Shown one piece after another: positions 7,719-15,586 of a DNA stretch of 64,000 bases. Numbering within the stretch: the first letter of the stretch is position 1; every line of letters begins with the position of its first letter. The stretch is from positions 434,001-498,000 of the forward strand of contig NZ_JAEQBB010000001.1 of NCBI RefSeq assembly GCF_018616375.1, in the 5' to 3' direction. The translations under genes and the position numbers were made by a program. The notes under the pieces were generated by a model. The model did no database searches and was not told where the DNA came from. It saw only the letters and a program-made list of their open reading frames with translations. This DNA is from Exiguobacterium sp. J17977. GTDB taxonomy: Bacteria > Bacillota > Bacilli > Exiguobacteriales > Exiguobacteriaceae.

Positions 7719-8519
7719 ATGGGGAACTATATTACAGCACATGATGGAACGAGTATTTACGTGGAAGACGTCGGGACAGGCGACGCCGTCGTCTTCTTAC
7801 ACGGCTGGCCAGCGAACAACAACATGTTCGAGTATCAAAAGAATGCGTTGCTCGAAGCAGGCTACCGTTACGTCGGAATCGACTATCGCGGCTACGGCAA
7901 GTCGGATGCGCCGGCGACAGGTTATGACTATGCGACGATGGCATCGGACGTGCACATGGTCGTTGACGGGCTTGGCATCAAAGATTTCACACTCGTCGGC
8001 TTCTCAATGGGTGGGGCGATTGGCATCCGTTACGCCGTCGACTTCCCGGACGACGGTCTGAAGAAACTTGTCCTGTCAGGTGCTGCGGCACCGGTGTTCA
8101 CGCAACGACCGGACTATCCGTACGGGATGACGCAAGCTGAGGTCGATGCGTTGATTGAGGACACAAAGAAAGATCGACCGAAGATGCTCGAAGGGTTCGG
8201 TGAGATTTTCTTCGAGAAAGAACATTCGAAACCGATGCAAAACTGGTTCCATCACCTTTCGCTCGTCGCGTCGAGTCACGGGACGATCGCTTCGGCGAAA
8301 GCACTCCGTGATGAGGACTTGCGTGAGGACTTGCCGAAAGTGAACGTCGAGACGCTCATCATCCATGGCGTGCACGACAAAATTTGTCCGTTCGAGTTCG
8401 CGCTCGAGATGGAAAAAGGAATCCCAAATTCCCGCATCGAGCGGTTCGAGGAGAGCGGTCACGGTACCGTCCTCGATGAGATGGACAAGTTCAACAAGAC
8501 GTTGCTCGAATTTATTTGA
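7719..8519 (+). CDS. Alpha/beta hydrolase, non-haem chloroperoxidase-like
   Basis: A 266-residue alpha/beta-fold hydrolase. The oxyanion-hole segment FLHGWP (26-31), nucleophile elbow GFSMGG with Ser96, the acid in HGVHDKICP and the C-terminal ESGHG His complete the triad. The sequence type matches the cofactor-free haloperoxidase/esterase group. The true substrate cannot be read from sequence. It stands alone, with a strong terminator behind it. Confidence 0.85.
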   Translation: MGNYITAHDGTSIYVEDVGTGDAVVFLHGWPANNNMFEYQKNALLEAGYRYVGIDYRGYGKSDAPATGYDYATMASDVHMVVDGLGIKDFTLVGFSMGGAIGIRYAVDFPDDGLKKLVLSGAAAPVFTQRPDYPYGMTQAEVDALIEDTKKDRPKMLEGFGEIFFEKEHSKPMQNWFHHLSLVASSHGTIASAKALRDEDLREDLPKVNVETLIIHGVHDKICPFEFALEMEKGIPNSRIERFEESGHGTVLDEMDKFNKTLLEFI

Positions 8520-8528
8520 GCATATGAC

Positions 8529-8558
8529 AAGCCTAGGGAACGTTCCTAGGCTTTTTTT
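8529..8558 (+). terminator. Strong intrinsic terminator
   Basis: AAGCCTAGGGAA pairs with TTCCTAGGCTT around a two-base turn, followed by seven T. Confidence 0.9.
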
Positions 8559-8559
8559 G

Positions 8560-8911
8560 ATGGAGATCTGTTGCACGTTTGTTACGGTTTTTGAGGCTAG
8601 AATGACCTCCACTCGGGTATAGCTACAGTGAAGCCGTTTTGGATAATTCCGTTTAGATTGGTCAACCAAACATGTGAGACAAGAAGTTTGATTCACGGTC
8701 AAGATTGGCTTTGGAGAAGCTGTTCGGGGCCGTGCCTGTTTGTGTGTTCGAAATACCTTTGAACGGATTGTTTGGAAACGCTTTATGGTAAAGAGAGAAT
8801 AAGCCTCCTTGTGACAGAACAGATGCAGATTAGATGGTCATTTTGTGCTGACTAGACCCTAATACATGGTACAATGAAGAGGTGGATTTTTAGATTGAGG
8901 AGAGATTGTAC
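8560..8911. other. Noncoding stretch before the CBS gene
   Basis: About 350 bases without a convincing reading frame on either strand; the long minus-strand frame across it is an antisense shadow of the hydrolase gene. It contains a cre-like sequence at 8773-8786 whose last two bases do not fit, and near the end a promoter for the CBS gene. Nothing else is recognised. Confidence 0.5.
8848..8875 (+). promoter_or_regulatory. Sigma-A promoter of the CBS-domain gene
   Basis: -35 CTGACT (8848-8853), 16-bp spacer, extended -10 TGG-TACAAT with TACAAT at 8870-8875. The ATG of the CBS gene is 36 bases downstream. Confidence 0.55.
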
Positions 8912-9340
8912 ATGAATATCGCTTTCTTTTTATATCCGAAAGAAGACGTCAAATATCTAGACCCGGAATCGACGGTGCGCCAAGCGCTCGAGAAGATGAA
9001 GCATCATCGCTTCACCTCGGTGCCGCTCGTATCCGAAAACGGCTTTTATGCCGGGACGATGACGGAAGGGGATTTACTCTGGGCACTCGCCGAACAGCTT
9101 CGCGGGGAAGAAGACTACGAAAAAGTGCTGCGGACAAGGTTGAAAGATATCAAGCAACGCGTACGGTATAAGCCGGTCGCCATCACGGCGCAAATCGAGG
9201 AGCTCGTCGATGCGATCACAGATCAAAACTTCGTGCCGGTCGTCGATGACGGGAAGTATTTCATCGGCATCATCCGGCGCCGCGACATCATCGAGTATTA
9301 CTCGACGAAGTTGCAACAGCTCGAGAATAAAGTGAACTGA
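8912..9340 (+). CDS. Two-CBS-domain protein
   Basis: A 142-residue protein made of a single pair of CBS domains (about 10-60 and 85-135), for example VRQALEKMKHHRFTSVPLV and ITDQNFVPVVDDGKYFIGIIRRRDI. CBS pairs bind adenosyl ligands (AMP, ATP, SAM) and usually regulate a partner protein; no effector domain is attached. ATG 8912 is preferred over TTG 8906 because the GAGGAGAG site is 8-9 bases upstream. Confidence 0.85.
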   Translation: MNIAFFLYPKEDVKYLDPESTVRQALEKMKHHRFTSVPLVSENGFYAGTMTEGDLLWALAEQLRGEEDYEKVLRTRLKDIKQRVRYKPVAITAQIEELVDAITDQNFVPVVDDGKYFIGIIRRRDIIEYYSTKLQQLENKVN

Positions 9341-9348
9341 ACGAACGG

Positions 9349-9378
9349 ACCAACCTGTGTGAAAGTAGGTTGGTTTTT
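9349..9378 (+). terminator. Terminator after the CBS gene
   Basis: ACCAACCT (9349-9356) pairs with AGGTTGGT (9367-9374); TTTTT follows. Confidence 0.85.
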
Positions 9379-9452
9379 GTATGGGAAAAACAGGGGCATG
9401 CTTTATACTTGTATATATAGAGTCAAGACATACAAGAAAGGAGTGACAATGG

Positions 9453-10298
9453 ATGGCGATGCCCGATTTACATATGTTGCGTGAATCGCTCAAACCGGAT
9501 TGTGCGAATTGTTTCGGTCTCTGTTGTGTGGCGTTCCACTACTTGAAATCTGAGGATTTCCCTATGGATAAACCCGCAGGACAGCCGTGTGTCCATTTGG
9601 CAGATTCGTATGCCTGCAACATCCATTCCGAACTGCGTGAGCGGGGCTTCAAAGGATGTACGGTGTACGACTGTCTCGGGGCCGGGCAGTTCGTGTCACA
9701 AGTGACGTTTCACGGACGAAGCTGGCGGGAGGATGATGTGGACGGCGCGCGCATGTTCGCGACGGTGCCCATCATGAGCCAAGTCCATGAGCTGCTGCTC
9801 TACATCACTGACATCTTGAGCCGGGACATCCCAGAGCACGATGCCCGGATACTCGAGACATTATTGGAAGACTTATTGTCATTCCGTGAGTCACCGCCTG
9901 AACAGTTGACCGGAACGGCACTGATGGCGTTCCGACAACGGGCCCGCCCGCTGTTCGTCCGACTCAGTCAGCACATACGTGCGGAAGGACTGAAGCAGGG
10001 CGGTTTGACGTTGACGTCACGACACGAGCAAGATCGGGCCGATTTGATTGGCCGAAACGTGAGTCAGCATGACGTGAGAGGAACGTGTTACCGGGGCGCC
10101 TTGTTGATTGGCGCTAACTTACGTGGGCAAGACCTGTCCTATGTCGACTTCATGGGCGCCGACGTACGAGATCTCGATGTGCGGGGAGCGGTGTTAACCG
10201 ACAGTCTGTTTTTGACACAGATGCAAGTGAACGCGATGAAAGGCGACCGGCATACAAGACTGGCACCCGTTTACACGCGACCGAGCCATTGGCTGTAA
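9453..10298 (+). CDS. Cys-rich (YkgJ-like) plus pentapeptide-repeat protein
   Basis: A 281-residue protein in two parts. The N-terminal 75 residues carry eight cysteines (C17-x2-C20-x3-C24-C25, then four more), a pattern like UPF0153/YkgJ metal-chelating domains that hold zinc or an Fe-S cluster. A helical middle (about 90-185) leads to a short pentapeptide-repeat right-handed beta-helix (about 205-255, with A-D/N-L-x-G units such as GALLIGANLRGQDLSYVDF). The combination occurs in some Bacilli and actinobacteria, but no function is established. RBS AAAGGAG is 11 bases upstream of ATG 9453; ATG 9459 is also possible. Confidence 0.75.
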   Translation: MAMPDLHMLRESLKPDCANCFGLCCVAFHYLKSEDFPMDKPAGQPCVHLADSYACNIHSELRERGFKGCTVYDCLGAGQFVSQVTFHGRSWREDDVDGARMFATVPIMSQVHELLLYITDILSRDIPEHDARILETLLEDLLSFRESPPEQLTGTALMAFRQRARPLFVRLSQHIRAEGLKQGGLTLTSRHEQDRADLIGRNVSQHDVRGTCYRGALLIGANLRGQDLSYVDFMGADVRDLDVRGAVLTDSLFLTQMQVNAMKGDRHTRLAPVYTRPSHWL

Positions 10299-10302
10299 TG
10301 CA

Positions 10303-10337
10303 AAAGACGACTTCCACTTAGGGAAAGTCGTCTTTTT
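10303..10337. terminator. Bidirectional terminator
   Basis: AAAGACGACTT (10303-10313) pairs with AAGTCGTCTTT (10325-10335). T-runs are present on both strands, between two converging genes. Confidence 0.85.
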
Positions 10338-10350
10338 GAGTACCTGAGTA

Positions 10351-11298
10351 TTATGAAAGCGATGGGAAATGCGGGAGCACATATTCCCCGAGCTCCTCGA
10401 TGACTTCGTCGGCCGGACGTTGCCCGTCGAACAAGGCGAAGAACAAATGATTGACGCCGATGGCCCGATACGCCTCGAGCAGTTTGATTAACTGATTGCG
10501 ACCGACACGGAAGCCGAGCCGGATTGGAGTCGGCAGTTCGTCAGGGTCATGCGCCAAATCGAGATGCATCGGCATCGAGAACGGGCGGAACCCTTTGCCA
10601 TGCGTCTGACCTGACTCGCGCCAATCGTTGAGTACTTGTTGCTGGGCGAATGGGGCCTGCGGATAATACATCCACCCGTCCCCGTGTTGCCCGAGCCAGT
10701 CCATGTCCTGCTGCGCGAACCCGGTGATCATCGTCGGGATGCGCTTCTTCGGACGCGGAACGAGCGTCGCCTCATGGACCTCGCCGTACGACGAATCGAT
10801 GGTCGGATAGTTGCGGTAGAGCGCCTGCTCCATGACACGGAGCGACTCTTTGAATTGCTCGCCCCGTGTCGGATGGTCGACGCCGAGCCCTTTGAAGTCG
10901 GCTCGACGGTCACCGGATGAGATGCCGAGAATCAAGCGTTCCGGGAACAGCGCTTCAATCGTCGCGACTTCTTTCGCCGAGCGGAGCGGATGCCGGAGCG
11001 GTAAGACAAGCGCCGACGTGCCAAGGGCGATTCGTTTTGTCTGACCAAGCAAGTGCGTCCCGTAAATCAACATGTCGTAAATCTGACCGACTGCCGGGTC
11101 CAAGAAGTTCGGGTCTTTCAGTAAGACGTCCCGAAGCCAGAGCGCCGTGAAGCCATAGTCATCTGCTTTTTGAGCGAGCTCGACTTGACGCTCGAGCGTC
11201 GGGGTACGCATTTTGAAATTTTCTAACGGGATGTGGAGGCCGAGCGTGAGCTCGCCCTCCCGATACATCCGATTGTAGCTTTTGTGATTATTGAACAT
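10351..11298 (-). CDS. LLM-class (luciferase-like) flavin-dependent oxidoreductase
   Basis: A 315-residue TIM-barrel flavoprotein of the bacterial luciferase-like superfamily. It matches the subgroup once named after B. anthracis BA3436 (TIGR03571), with hallmarks LGLHIPLENF near the start, LWLRDVLLKDPNF (about 54-66) and LGTSALVLPLRHP (about 92-104). These enzymes use reduced FMN to oxidise small organic molecules. AGGAGG precedes the ATG. It lies 10 bases after the MFS gene and is almost certainly cotranscribed with it; both are divergent from an HxlR regulator. Confidence 0.85.
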   Translation of the reverse strand: MFNNHKSYNRMYREGELTLGLHIPLENFKMRTPTLERQVELAQKADDYGFTALWLRDVLLKDPNFLDPAVGQIYDMLIYGTHLLGQTKRIALGTSALVLPLRHPLRSAKEVATIEALFPERLILGISSGDRRADFKGLGVDHPTRGEQFKESLRVMEQALYRNYPTIDSSYGEVHEATLVPRPKKRIPTMITGFAQQDMDWLGQHGDGWMYYPQAPFAQQQVLNDWRESGQTHGKGFRPFSMPMHLDLAHDPDELPTPIRLGFRVGRNQLIKLLEAYRAIGVNHLFFALFDGQRPADEVIEELGEYVLPHFPSLS

Positions 11299-11308
11299 AA
11301 GTTCCTCC

Positions 11309-12511
11309 TTATTTCGCTTCCAAACGACGCGAGACGGCGGTCAAGATGACAGCGAGGATGACCATGATGCCACCGACCCAAGGTGTGTGCACGAGACCGA
11401 TTGAGTCCGCGACAAACCCACCGATGGTCGCACCGAGTGCGATGCCGATGTTGAAGGCGGCGATATTGAGCGCCGACGCGACATCGACCGCGGCCGGTAC
11501 ATATTTTTCAGCCAATTGAACGATATATAGTTGAAGTCCAGGTACGTTCATGAAGGCGAGCAGTCCCATCAAGACGATGGCGATGAGTCCCGCGATTTTG
11601 AACGGAATCATGAACGACATGACGATCATGACGGCGGCGTGGACGATGAACATATAGAACAACGCCTTGGCCGGGTCTTCATTGGCGAACTTCCCGCCCG
11701 CCCAGTTGCCGATGGCGACAGCGATCCCGTAGACGAGTAGGACGATACTGATCAAGCTCGGACTGATGTTCGTCACGTCCTGCATGATTGGCGTCAAGTA
11801 TGTGAAGGCGACGAACGTTCCACCGTAACCGAGTGCGGTGATCAAGAAACCGAGCATGATGCGGCCGTTCGTGAGCAATTTCTTCATATCTGAGAACTTC
11901 GCGGGCGGTGATTGTTTCAAATCTTTCGGAATCAAGTAGAAGCTGGCGATAATCGAGACGATTCCAAGTGCGGCTACGGCGAAGAACGTGGCACGCCAGC
12001 CGAACGCTTGGCCGATGAACGTGCCAAGCGGGACGCCGGTGACGGTCGCGACCGTCAAGCCGGTAAACATGAGGGCGATTGCACTCGCTTTTTTATGCGG
12101 TGGCACGAGTTGAACGGCAATCGTTGCCCCGATGGAGAAGAAAACACCGTGTGCGAAAGCGGTGATGAATCGGGCGGCAATCAATAGTTCAAAGCTGGTC
12201 GACAAGGCAGATACCAAGTTCCCGCCGATAAAGACAACCATGAGTGCCATGAGCAACGTTTTGCGATTCATCCGGTTCGTGAGCGCTGTCAAAATCGGCG
12301 CACCGACGGCGACGCCGATGGCATAACCGGAGATGATGAGTCCGGCGAGCGTGATGCCGATATTTAAGTCACTGGCGATCGAGGCGAGCAACCCGACCGG
12401 GACAAACTCGGTCGTCCCGATGCCGAAGGCGCTGATGGCGAGGGCGAGCAAGGCAAGCCCTCCGTTTTTCGGTGCCTGTTCGTCGACAGGCTGCGTGTAC
12501 GGTTGATTCAT
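11309..12511 (-). CDS. MFS drug/sugar efflux transporter (DHA1 family)
   Basis: A 400-residue, 12-helix major facilitator. The start motif GIGTTEFVPVGLL in helix 1, the loop RMNRKTLL between helices 2 and 3, and motif C in helix 5 (GLTVATVTGVPLG) place it with the AraJ/YdhL-type DHA1 exporters. The substrate is unknown. It is the first gene of a two-gene unit with the LLM oxidoreductase, divergent from the HxlR gene, with a GTAC pair 83-100 bases upstream of its ATG. Export of a toxic small molecule that the oxidoreductase also handles is a reasonable inference. Confidence 0.85.
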   Translation of the reverse strand: MNQPYTQPVDEQAPKNGGLALLALAISAFGIGTTEFVPVGLLASIASDLNIGITLAGLIISGYAIGVAVGAPILTALTNRMNRKTLLMALMVVFIGGNLVSALSTSFELLIAARFITAFAHGVFFSIGATIAVQLVPPHKKASAIALMFTGLTVATVTGVPLGTFIGQAFGWRATFFAVAALGIVSIIASFYLIPKDLKQSPPAKFSDMKKLLTNGRIMLGFLITALGYGGTFVAFTYLTPIMQDVTNISPSLISIVLLVYGIAVAIGNWAGGKFANEDPAKALFYMFIVHAAVMIVMSFMIPFKIAGLIAIVLMGLLAFMNVPGLQLYIVQLAEKYVPAAVDVASALNIAAFNIGIALGATIGGFVADSIGLVHTPWVGGIMVILAVILTAVSRRLEAK

Positions 12512-12596
12512 GAGTAGTTCCTCCTAAAATTGTTTGTTGAGACGAGGGCCCTTCGTCTCGAGGCAGCTCGAGCATCTCAATCTTCTCTATTGTCCA

Positions 12597-12614
12597 GTAC
12601 GGTCGAAAAAGTAC
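12597..12614. promoter_or_regulatory. Putative HxlR operator 1 (GTAC-N10-GTAC)
   Basis: Two GTAC tetramers 14 bases apart, on the MFS side of the intergenic region. The flank CGAAAAAGTACCTT recurs almost exactly at 12733-12743. Assignment to the neighbouring HxlR protein is inference from position and repetition. Confidence 0.55.
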
Positions 12615-12651
12615 CTTACTGTCTCAAGAAGTAGTTACAGGTGAGATGAGC

Positions 12652-12680
12652 TTGTATTACTGAGCTACAGTTGCTATCAT
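12652..12680 (+). promoter_or_regulatory. Sigma-A promoter of the hxlR gene
   Basis: -35 TTGTAT (12652-12657), 17-bp spacer, -10 TATCAT (12675-12680). Confidence 0.55.
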
Positions 12681-12704
12681 AAGTCCATCGAATTTAATTG
12701 GGAA

Positions 12705-12741
12705 GTACGCACTTTCAAGTACGATAGGCACCGAAAAGTAC
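12705..12741. promoter_or_regulatory. Putative HxlR operator 2 (three GTAC sites)
   Basis: GTAC at 12705 and 12719 have the same 14-base spacing as operator 1, with a third GTAC at 12738 inside CGAAAAGTACCTA. It lies downstream of the predicted hxlR transcription start, fitting autorepression by road-block. Confidence 0.55.
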
Positions 12742-12769
12742 CTATCCCGGTCCATAAGGAGGAAGCATC

Positions 12770-13096
12770 ATGCCATACAACATCCCAGTCGAGGCGACGC
12801 TCGACGTCATCGGCGGCAAATGGAAAGTCGTCATCATGTGCCATTTGATTAAAGGGGAACGCCGGACGAGCGAGTTGAAAAAGCTCATGCCGAACATTAC
12901 GCAAAAAATGCTCACGCAACAATTGCGCGAGCTCGAGGCGGACGGTGTCATCATCCGCACGGTATATGAACAAGTCCCGCCGAAAGTCGTCTATTCCCTC
13001 TCCGACTACGGCTGGTCGCTCCAACCGATTTTGGATGCGATGTGTGCCTGGGGCGAAGGACATATTGAACAGACAGGGGAAGACGTCATCTCCTGA
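12770..13096 (+). CDS. HxlR-family winged-helix regulator
   Basis: A 108-residue HxlR/DUF24-type regulator. The family start (VEATLDVIGGKWKVVIMCHL) and the winged helix (RTSELKKLMPNITQKMLTQQLRELEADGVI, about 41-70) are intact. Cysteines occur at 24 and 92; a redox Cys near residue 6, as in YodB of B. subtilis, is absent. HxlR proteins usually repress a divergent detoxification gene and sense aldehydes, quinones or disulfide stress. Here the divergent unit is MFS plus LLM oxidoreductase, and repeated GTAC operators lie between. AAGGAGG precedes the ATG. Confidence 0.9.
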   Translation: MPYNIPVEATLDVIGGKWKVVIMCHLIKGERRTSELKKLMPNITQKMLTQQLRELEADGVIIRTVYEQVPPKVVYSLSDYGWSLQPILDAMCAWGEGHIEQTGEDVIS

Positions 13097-13099
13097 CGA

Positions 13100-13130
13100 A
13101 ACGGTTGCTCATGCCGAGCAGCCGTTTTTT
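13100..13130 (+). terminator. Terminator after hxlR
   Basis: 11-bp stem 13100-13110 / 13116-13126 with one G-T pair, then six T. Confidence 0.85.
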
Positions 13131-13178
13131 GTTGCCTCATGTCGGGTACAGTCACAAGAGACAAAGGAGGGGACAAAA

Positions 13179-13682
13179 ATGGATGTGAAGACATATCGAT
13201 TTGAAGACGACGGGTCAATCCCGAACAATCCAGATTTTCCGGTGCTGTTATACCGGGGCGTGTTCGACGAGACGGACGGCATACAGGCGACGTTCGAACA
13301 TAACGGATGGGGAAATAGCTGGGTGAACGGCGTGTTCGATTATCACCACTATCACAGCAACACGCATGAAGTGCTCGGTGTGAAGTCGGGCCGGGCGACG
13401 GTCCAACTCGGCGGTGCGACAGGAGACCTCGTCTCGCTTCAAGCGGGGGATGTCTTGATTTTACCGGCCGGGACGGGACATCGCCGTCTCGAGGCGAGTG
13501 CGGACTTCGCCATCGTCGGCGCGTATCCAGAAGGTCGTGACTACGACACGTTGACGGGAAAACCTGAAGAACGGCCGGACAGTGTGTTGCGTATTGAACG
13601 AGTCGACAAGCCGGCCACCGATCCCGTCTTCGGGACGACCGGGCCGTTACATGAACAATGGACGAAGGAGGAGAGGGTATGA
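13179..13682 (+). CDS. Cupin-domain protein (YjlB-like)
   Basis: A 167-residue single-cupin protein. Metal ligands are visible in HYHSNTHEVLGVKSG (His/His/Glu, about 54-67) and the second motif AGDVLILPAGTGHRRL (about 88-103). This resembles the YjlB family. The fold can hold an oxygenase or isomerase activity, but no substrate can be named. AAAGGAGGGG lies before ATG 13179. The stop overlaps the aldo-keto reductase start (ATGA), so the two are coupled and probably act on one pathway. Confidence 0.8.
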   Translation: MDVKTYRFEDDGSIPNNPDFPVLLYRGVFDETDGIQATFEHNGWGNSWVNGVFDYHHYHSNTHEVLGVKSGRATVQLGGATGDLVSLQAGDVLILPAGTGHRRLEASADFAIVGAYPEGRDYDTLTGKPEERPDSVLRIERVDKPATDPVFGTTGPLHEQWTKEERV

Positions 13683-14569
13683 ATCGAATTCCACACAGCT
13701 TGATTTTGGCAGCGTTGAAACAACACGTCGTCAAACTGCCGAACGGGCACGAGGTACGTGTCCTCGGGCAAGGCACGTGGCGCATGGGGGATGACGAATC
13801 GAAACGGGACGCTGAAATCGAGGCGCTCCGGACGGGACTCGACTGCGGGTTACACCTCATCGACACGGCCGAGATGTACGGGGAAGGGAAAGCGGAATCG
13901 CTCGTCGGCGAAGCGATTCAAGATCGACGGGAGGACGTGTTTCTCGTCTCGAAAGTGTATCCACATAACGCCGGGGGCGACAAACTCGTCCAGGCGTGTG
14001 ACGCCACCCTCGAGCGGCTCGGCACCGATTACCTCGACCTATATTTGCTCCATTGGCGCGGGAATATCCCGCTCGAGGAGACGGTCGATGGACTCGAGCA
14101 ATTGAAGGCGGACGGCAAGATTCGGGCGTGGGGCGTCTCGAACTTCGATGTCGACGACATGAAAGAACTGCTCGCCTTGCCGAACGGGAAGCATTGCGCC
14201 GTCAACCAAGTGCTGTACCATCTCGGCAGCCGTGGCATCGAGTACGACTTGTTGCCGTTCTTACAGGAGCAGGGCATCCCGATGATGGCGTATTCACCGC
14301 TCGCGGAAGGTAGCGACGTGAAAGCGGACATCTTTGAGGATGAGACGGTGAACCGGATTGCGAAGGCGTATAGCGCGACACCGGCCCAAATTCTGCTGAC
14401 GTGGACGGTGCGGAGCGGAAACATCATCGCTATCCCGAAAGCGGGGCAAAAAGCGCACGTCGAAGAGAACGGAGCGGCGATGCTGCTCAATTTGAGCGAG
14501 GATGACTTCAACGCGCTCGACGAGGCGTTCCCGCCACCGAGTGGGAAAGAGCCGTTAGATGTAATCTGA
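13679..14569 (+). CDS. Aldo-keto reductase
   Basis: A 296-residue NADPH-dependent aldo/keto reductase TIM barrel. The catalytic tetrad is complete: D62 and Y67 (IDTAEMYGEG), K92 (SKVYP) and H125 (LLHWRG). The cofactor-binding region around IPKAGQKAHVEEN is near residue 250. The ATG overlaps the cupin stop codon, and AGGAGGAGAGGG lies just upstream. It likely reduces aldehydes or ketones; a role in electrophile detoxification is suggested by the neighbourhood. Confidence 0.9.
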   Translation: MNRIPHSLILAALKQHVVKLPNGHEVRVLGQGTWRMGDDESKRDAEIEALRTGLDCGLHLIDTAEMYGEGKAESLVGEAIQDRREDVFLVSKVYPHNAGGDKLVQACDATLERLGTDYLDLYLLHWRGNIPLEETVDGLEQLKADGKIRAWGVSNFDVDDMKELLALPNGKHCAVNQVLYHLGSRGIEYDLLPFLQEQGIPMMAYSPLAEGSDVKADIFEDETVNRIAKAYSATPAQILLTWTVRSGNIIAIPKAGQKAHVEENGAAMLLNLSEDDFNALDEAFPPPSGKEPLDVI

Positions 14570-14570
14570 A

Positions 14571-14604
14571 AACAGGTGAGTCCCATTGATGGGGCTCACC
14601 TGTT
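14571..14604. terminator. Bidirectional terminator
   Basis: 14-bp stem 14571-14584 / 14591-14604 with one G-T pair, AT-rich loop, A-run before and T-run after. It overlaps the last codons of the converging lrp-type gene. Confidence 0.85.
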
Positions 14605-15027
14605 TTTGAAGTCGACCTCGGAAAAGATGAACCGAGTCTCGGTCTGTGCATATGGGATGGCCGCATCGATGAACTGCTCGGCCTCAGCGAACGTCGCGAA
14701 CTGCATCTTCAACATATAGCAGGCGCTCCCGGAGATACGGTAACAGAACGCCACGTTCGATTGCTGGCCCAAAAACTGAGTGAACGCCTCATAGTTGCCG
14801 TTTTTCACGGTCGCCTCAATCAGACATTGAATCGGGTGACCGAGCAAGTCATGGTCGACCTCGATCGTATAGCCTTTGATGACGCCAAACGATTCGAGCC
14901 GGCGGACGCGTTCACCGACGGACGGGGCCGATAAATTGATGCGACGTCCGAGCTCGCTCATCGAGAGACGGCTGTCTGCGGTCAGTTCAGCCAGAATGAG
15001 CCGGTCGGTATCGTCGATTTTCAGCAT
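14596..15027 (-). CDS. Lrp/AsnC-family transcription regulator
   Basis: A 143-residue feast/famine regulator. The N-terminal helix-turn-helix (LSMSELGRRINLSAPSVGERVRRLE, about 21-45) is followed by the RAM ligand/dimerisation domain (about 65-140). GAGGAGG precedes the ATG. It is divergent from an AhpD-like gene, a plausible target. The amino-acid effector is unknown. Confidence 0.9.
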   Translation of the reverse strand: MLKIDDTDRLILAELTADSRLSMSELGRRINLSAPSVGERVRRLESFGVIKGYTIEVDHDLLGHPIQCLIEATVKNGNYEAFTQFLGQQSNVAFCYRISGSACYMLKMQFATFAEAEQFIDAAIPYAQTETRFIFSEVDFKNR

Positions 15028-15142
15028 GGAATGAAATCCTCCTCATCTCGTTTCATATGTCATGTATTGTACCGTGAACTCGTTATGAATGAAATGGGAA
15101 TCCGTATAATCACCTTCTATACTACAGATAGGAGGTGTTGAG

Positions 15143-15571
15143 ATGAGTCGAATCCAACCAGCGATAATTGGAAAGACGCCGTTCGAGCGCTTGCTTGGAC
15201 ATGACGAAGATATGATGACGATATGGTCCGCGCTCGGAGACACGTTGACGGGCGACGGGAAGCTGTCCGCCGAGTTGAAAGAACAGGTACGACGGACGCT
15301 CGCCCAACAGAACGGGTGTGACTACTGCCGGGCGAAAGGAAATCCTGAACCTCATATTTTCGACGAACGGACGGCAGTCGCCGTCGGGTTCGCCGAGGTG
15401 TTTTTACAACTGAAAGGCGACACGCCCGCCTCGTCGATCCGTGTGCTCCAAGACGTGTTCACGGATGCCGAGATCAGTGAACTGTGCGCCTTCATCGCCT
15501 TTATGACGGCCTCACAATACGTCGGCGCCATGCTTGGGCTGGAACCAGAAAACCCACTCACGTCAGCGTGA
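15143..15571 (+). CDS. Carboxymuconolactone decarboxylase / AhpD-like protein
   Basis: A 142-residue all-helical protein of the CMD/AhpD fold. It carries the redox motif NGCDYCRAKG (Cys-x2-Cys, about 59-62) found in AhpD-like peroxidase partners, but not the full ExxxCxxCxxxH signature. Disulfide reductase or hydroperoxide-related activity is likely. GATAGGAGG precedes the ATG. It is transcribed away from the Lrp regulator. Confidence 0.8.
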   Translation: MSRIQPAIIGKTPFERLLGHDEDMMTIWSALGDTLTGDGKLSAELKEQVRRTLAQQNGCDYCRAKGNPEPHIFDERTAVAVGFAEVFLQLKGDTPASSIRVLQDVFTDAEISELCAFIAFMTASQYVGAMLGLEPENPLTSA

Positions 15572-15578
15572 GTGGGTT
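15551..15578. terminator. Bidirectional terminator overlapping a stop codon
   Basis: Perfect 12-bp stem 15551-15562 / 15567-15578 with TCAG loop. It spans the end of the CMD gene and faces the converging pepF gene. Confidence 0.75.
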
Positions 15579-15586
15579 CGTTTAGT

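Noticed and set aside
8773-8786. cre site before the CBS gene
   Set aside because: The last two conserved bases do not fit and it is about 85 bases upstream of the promoter; evidence is too weak.
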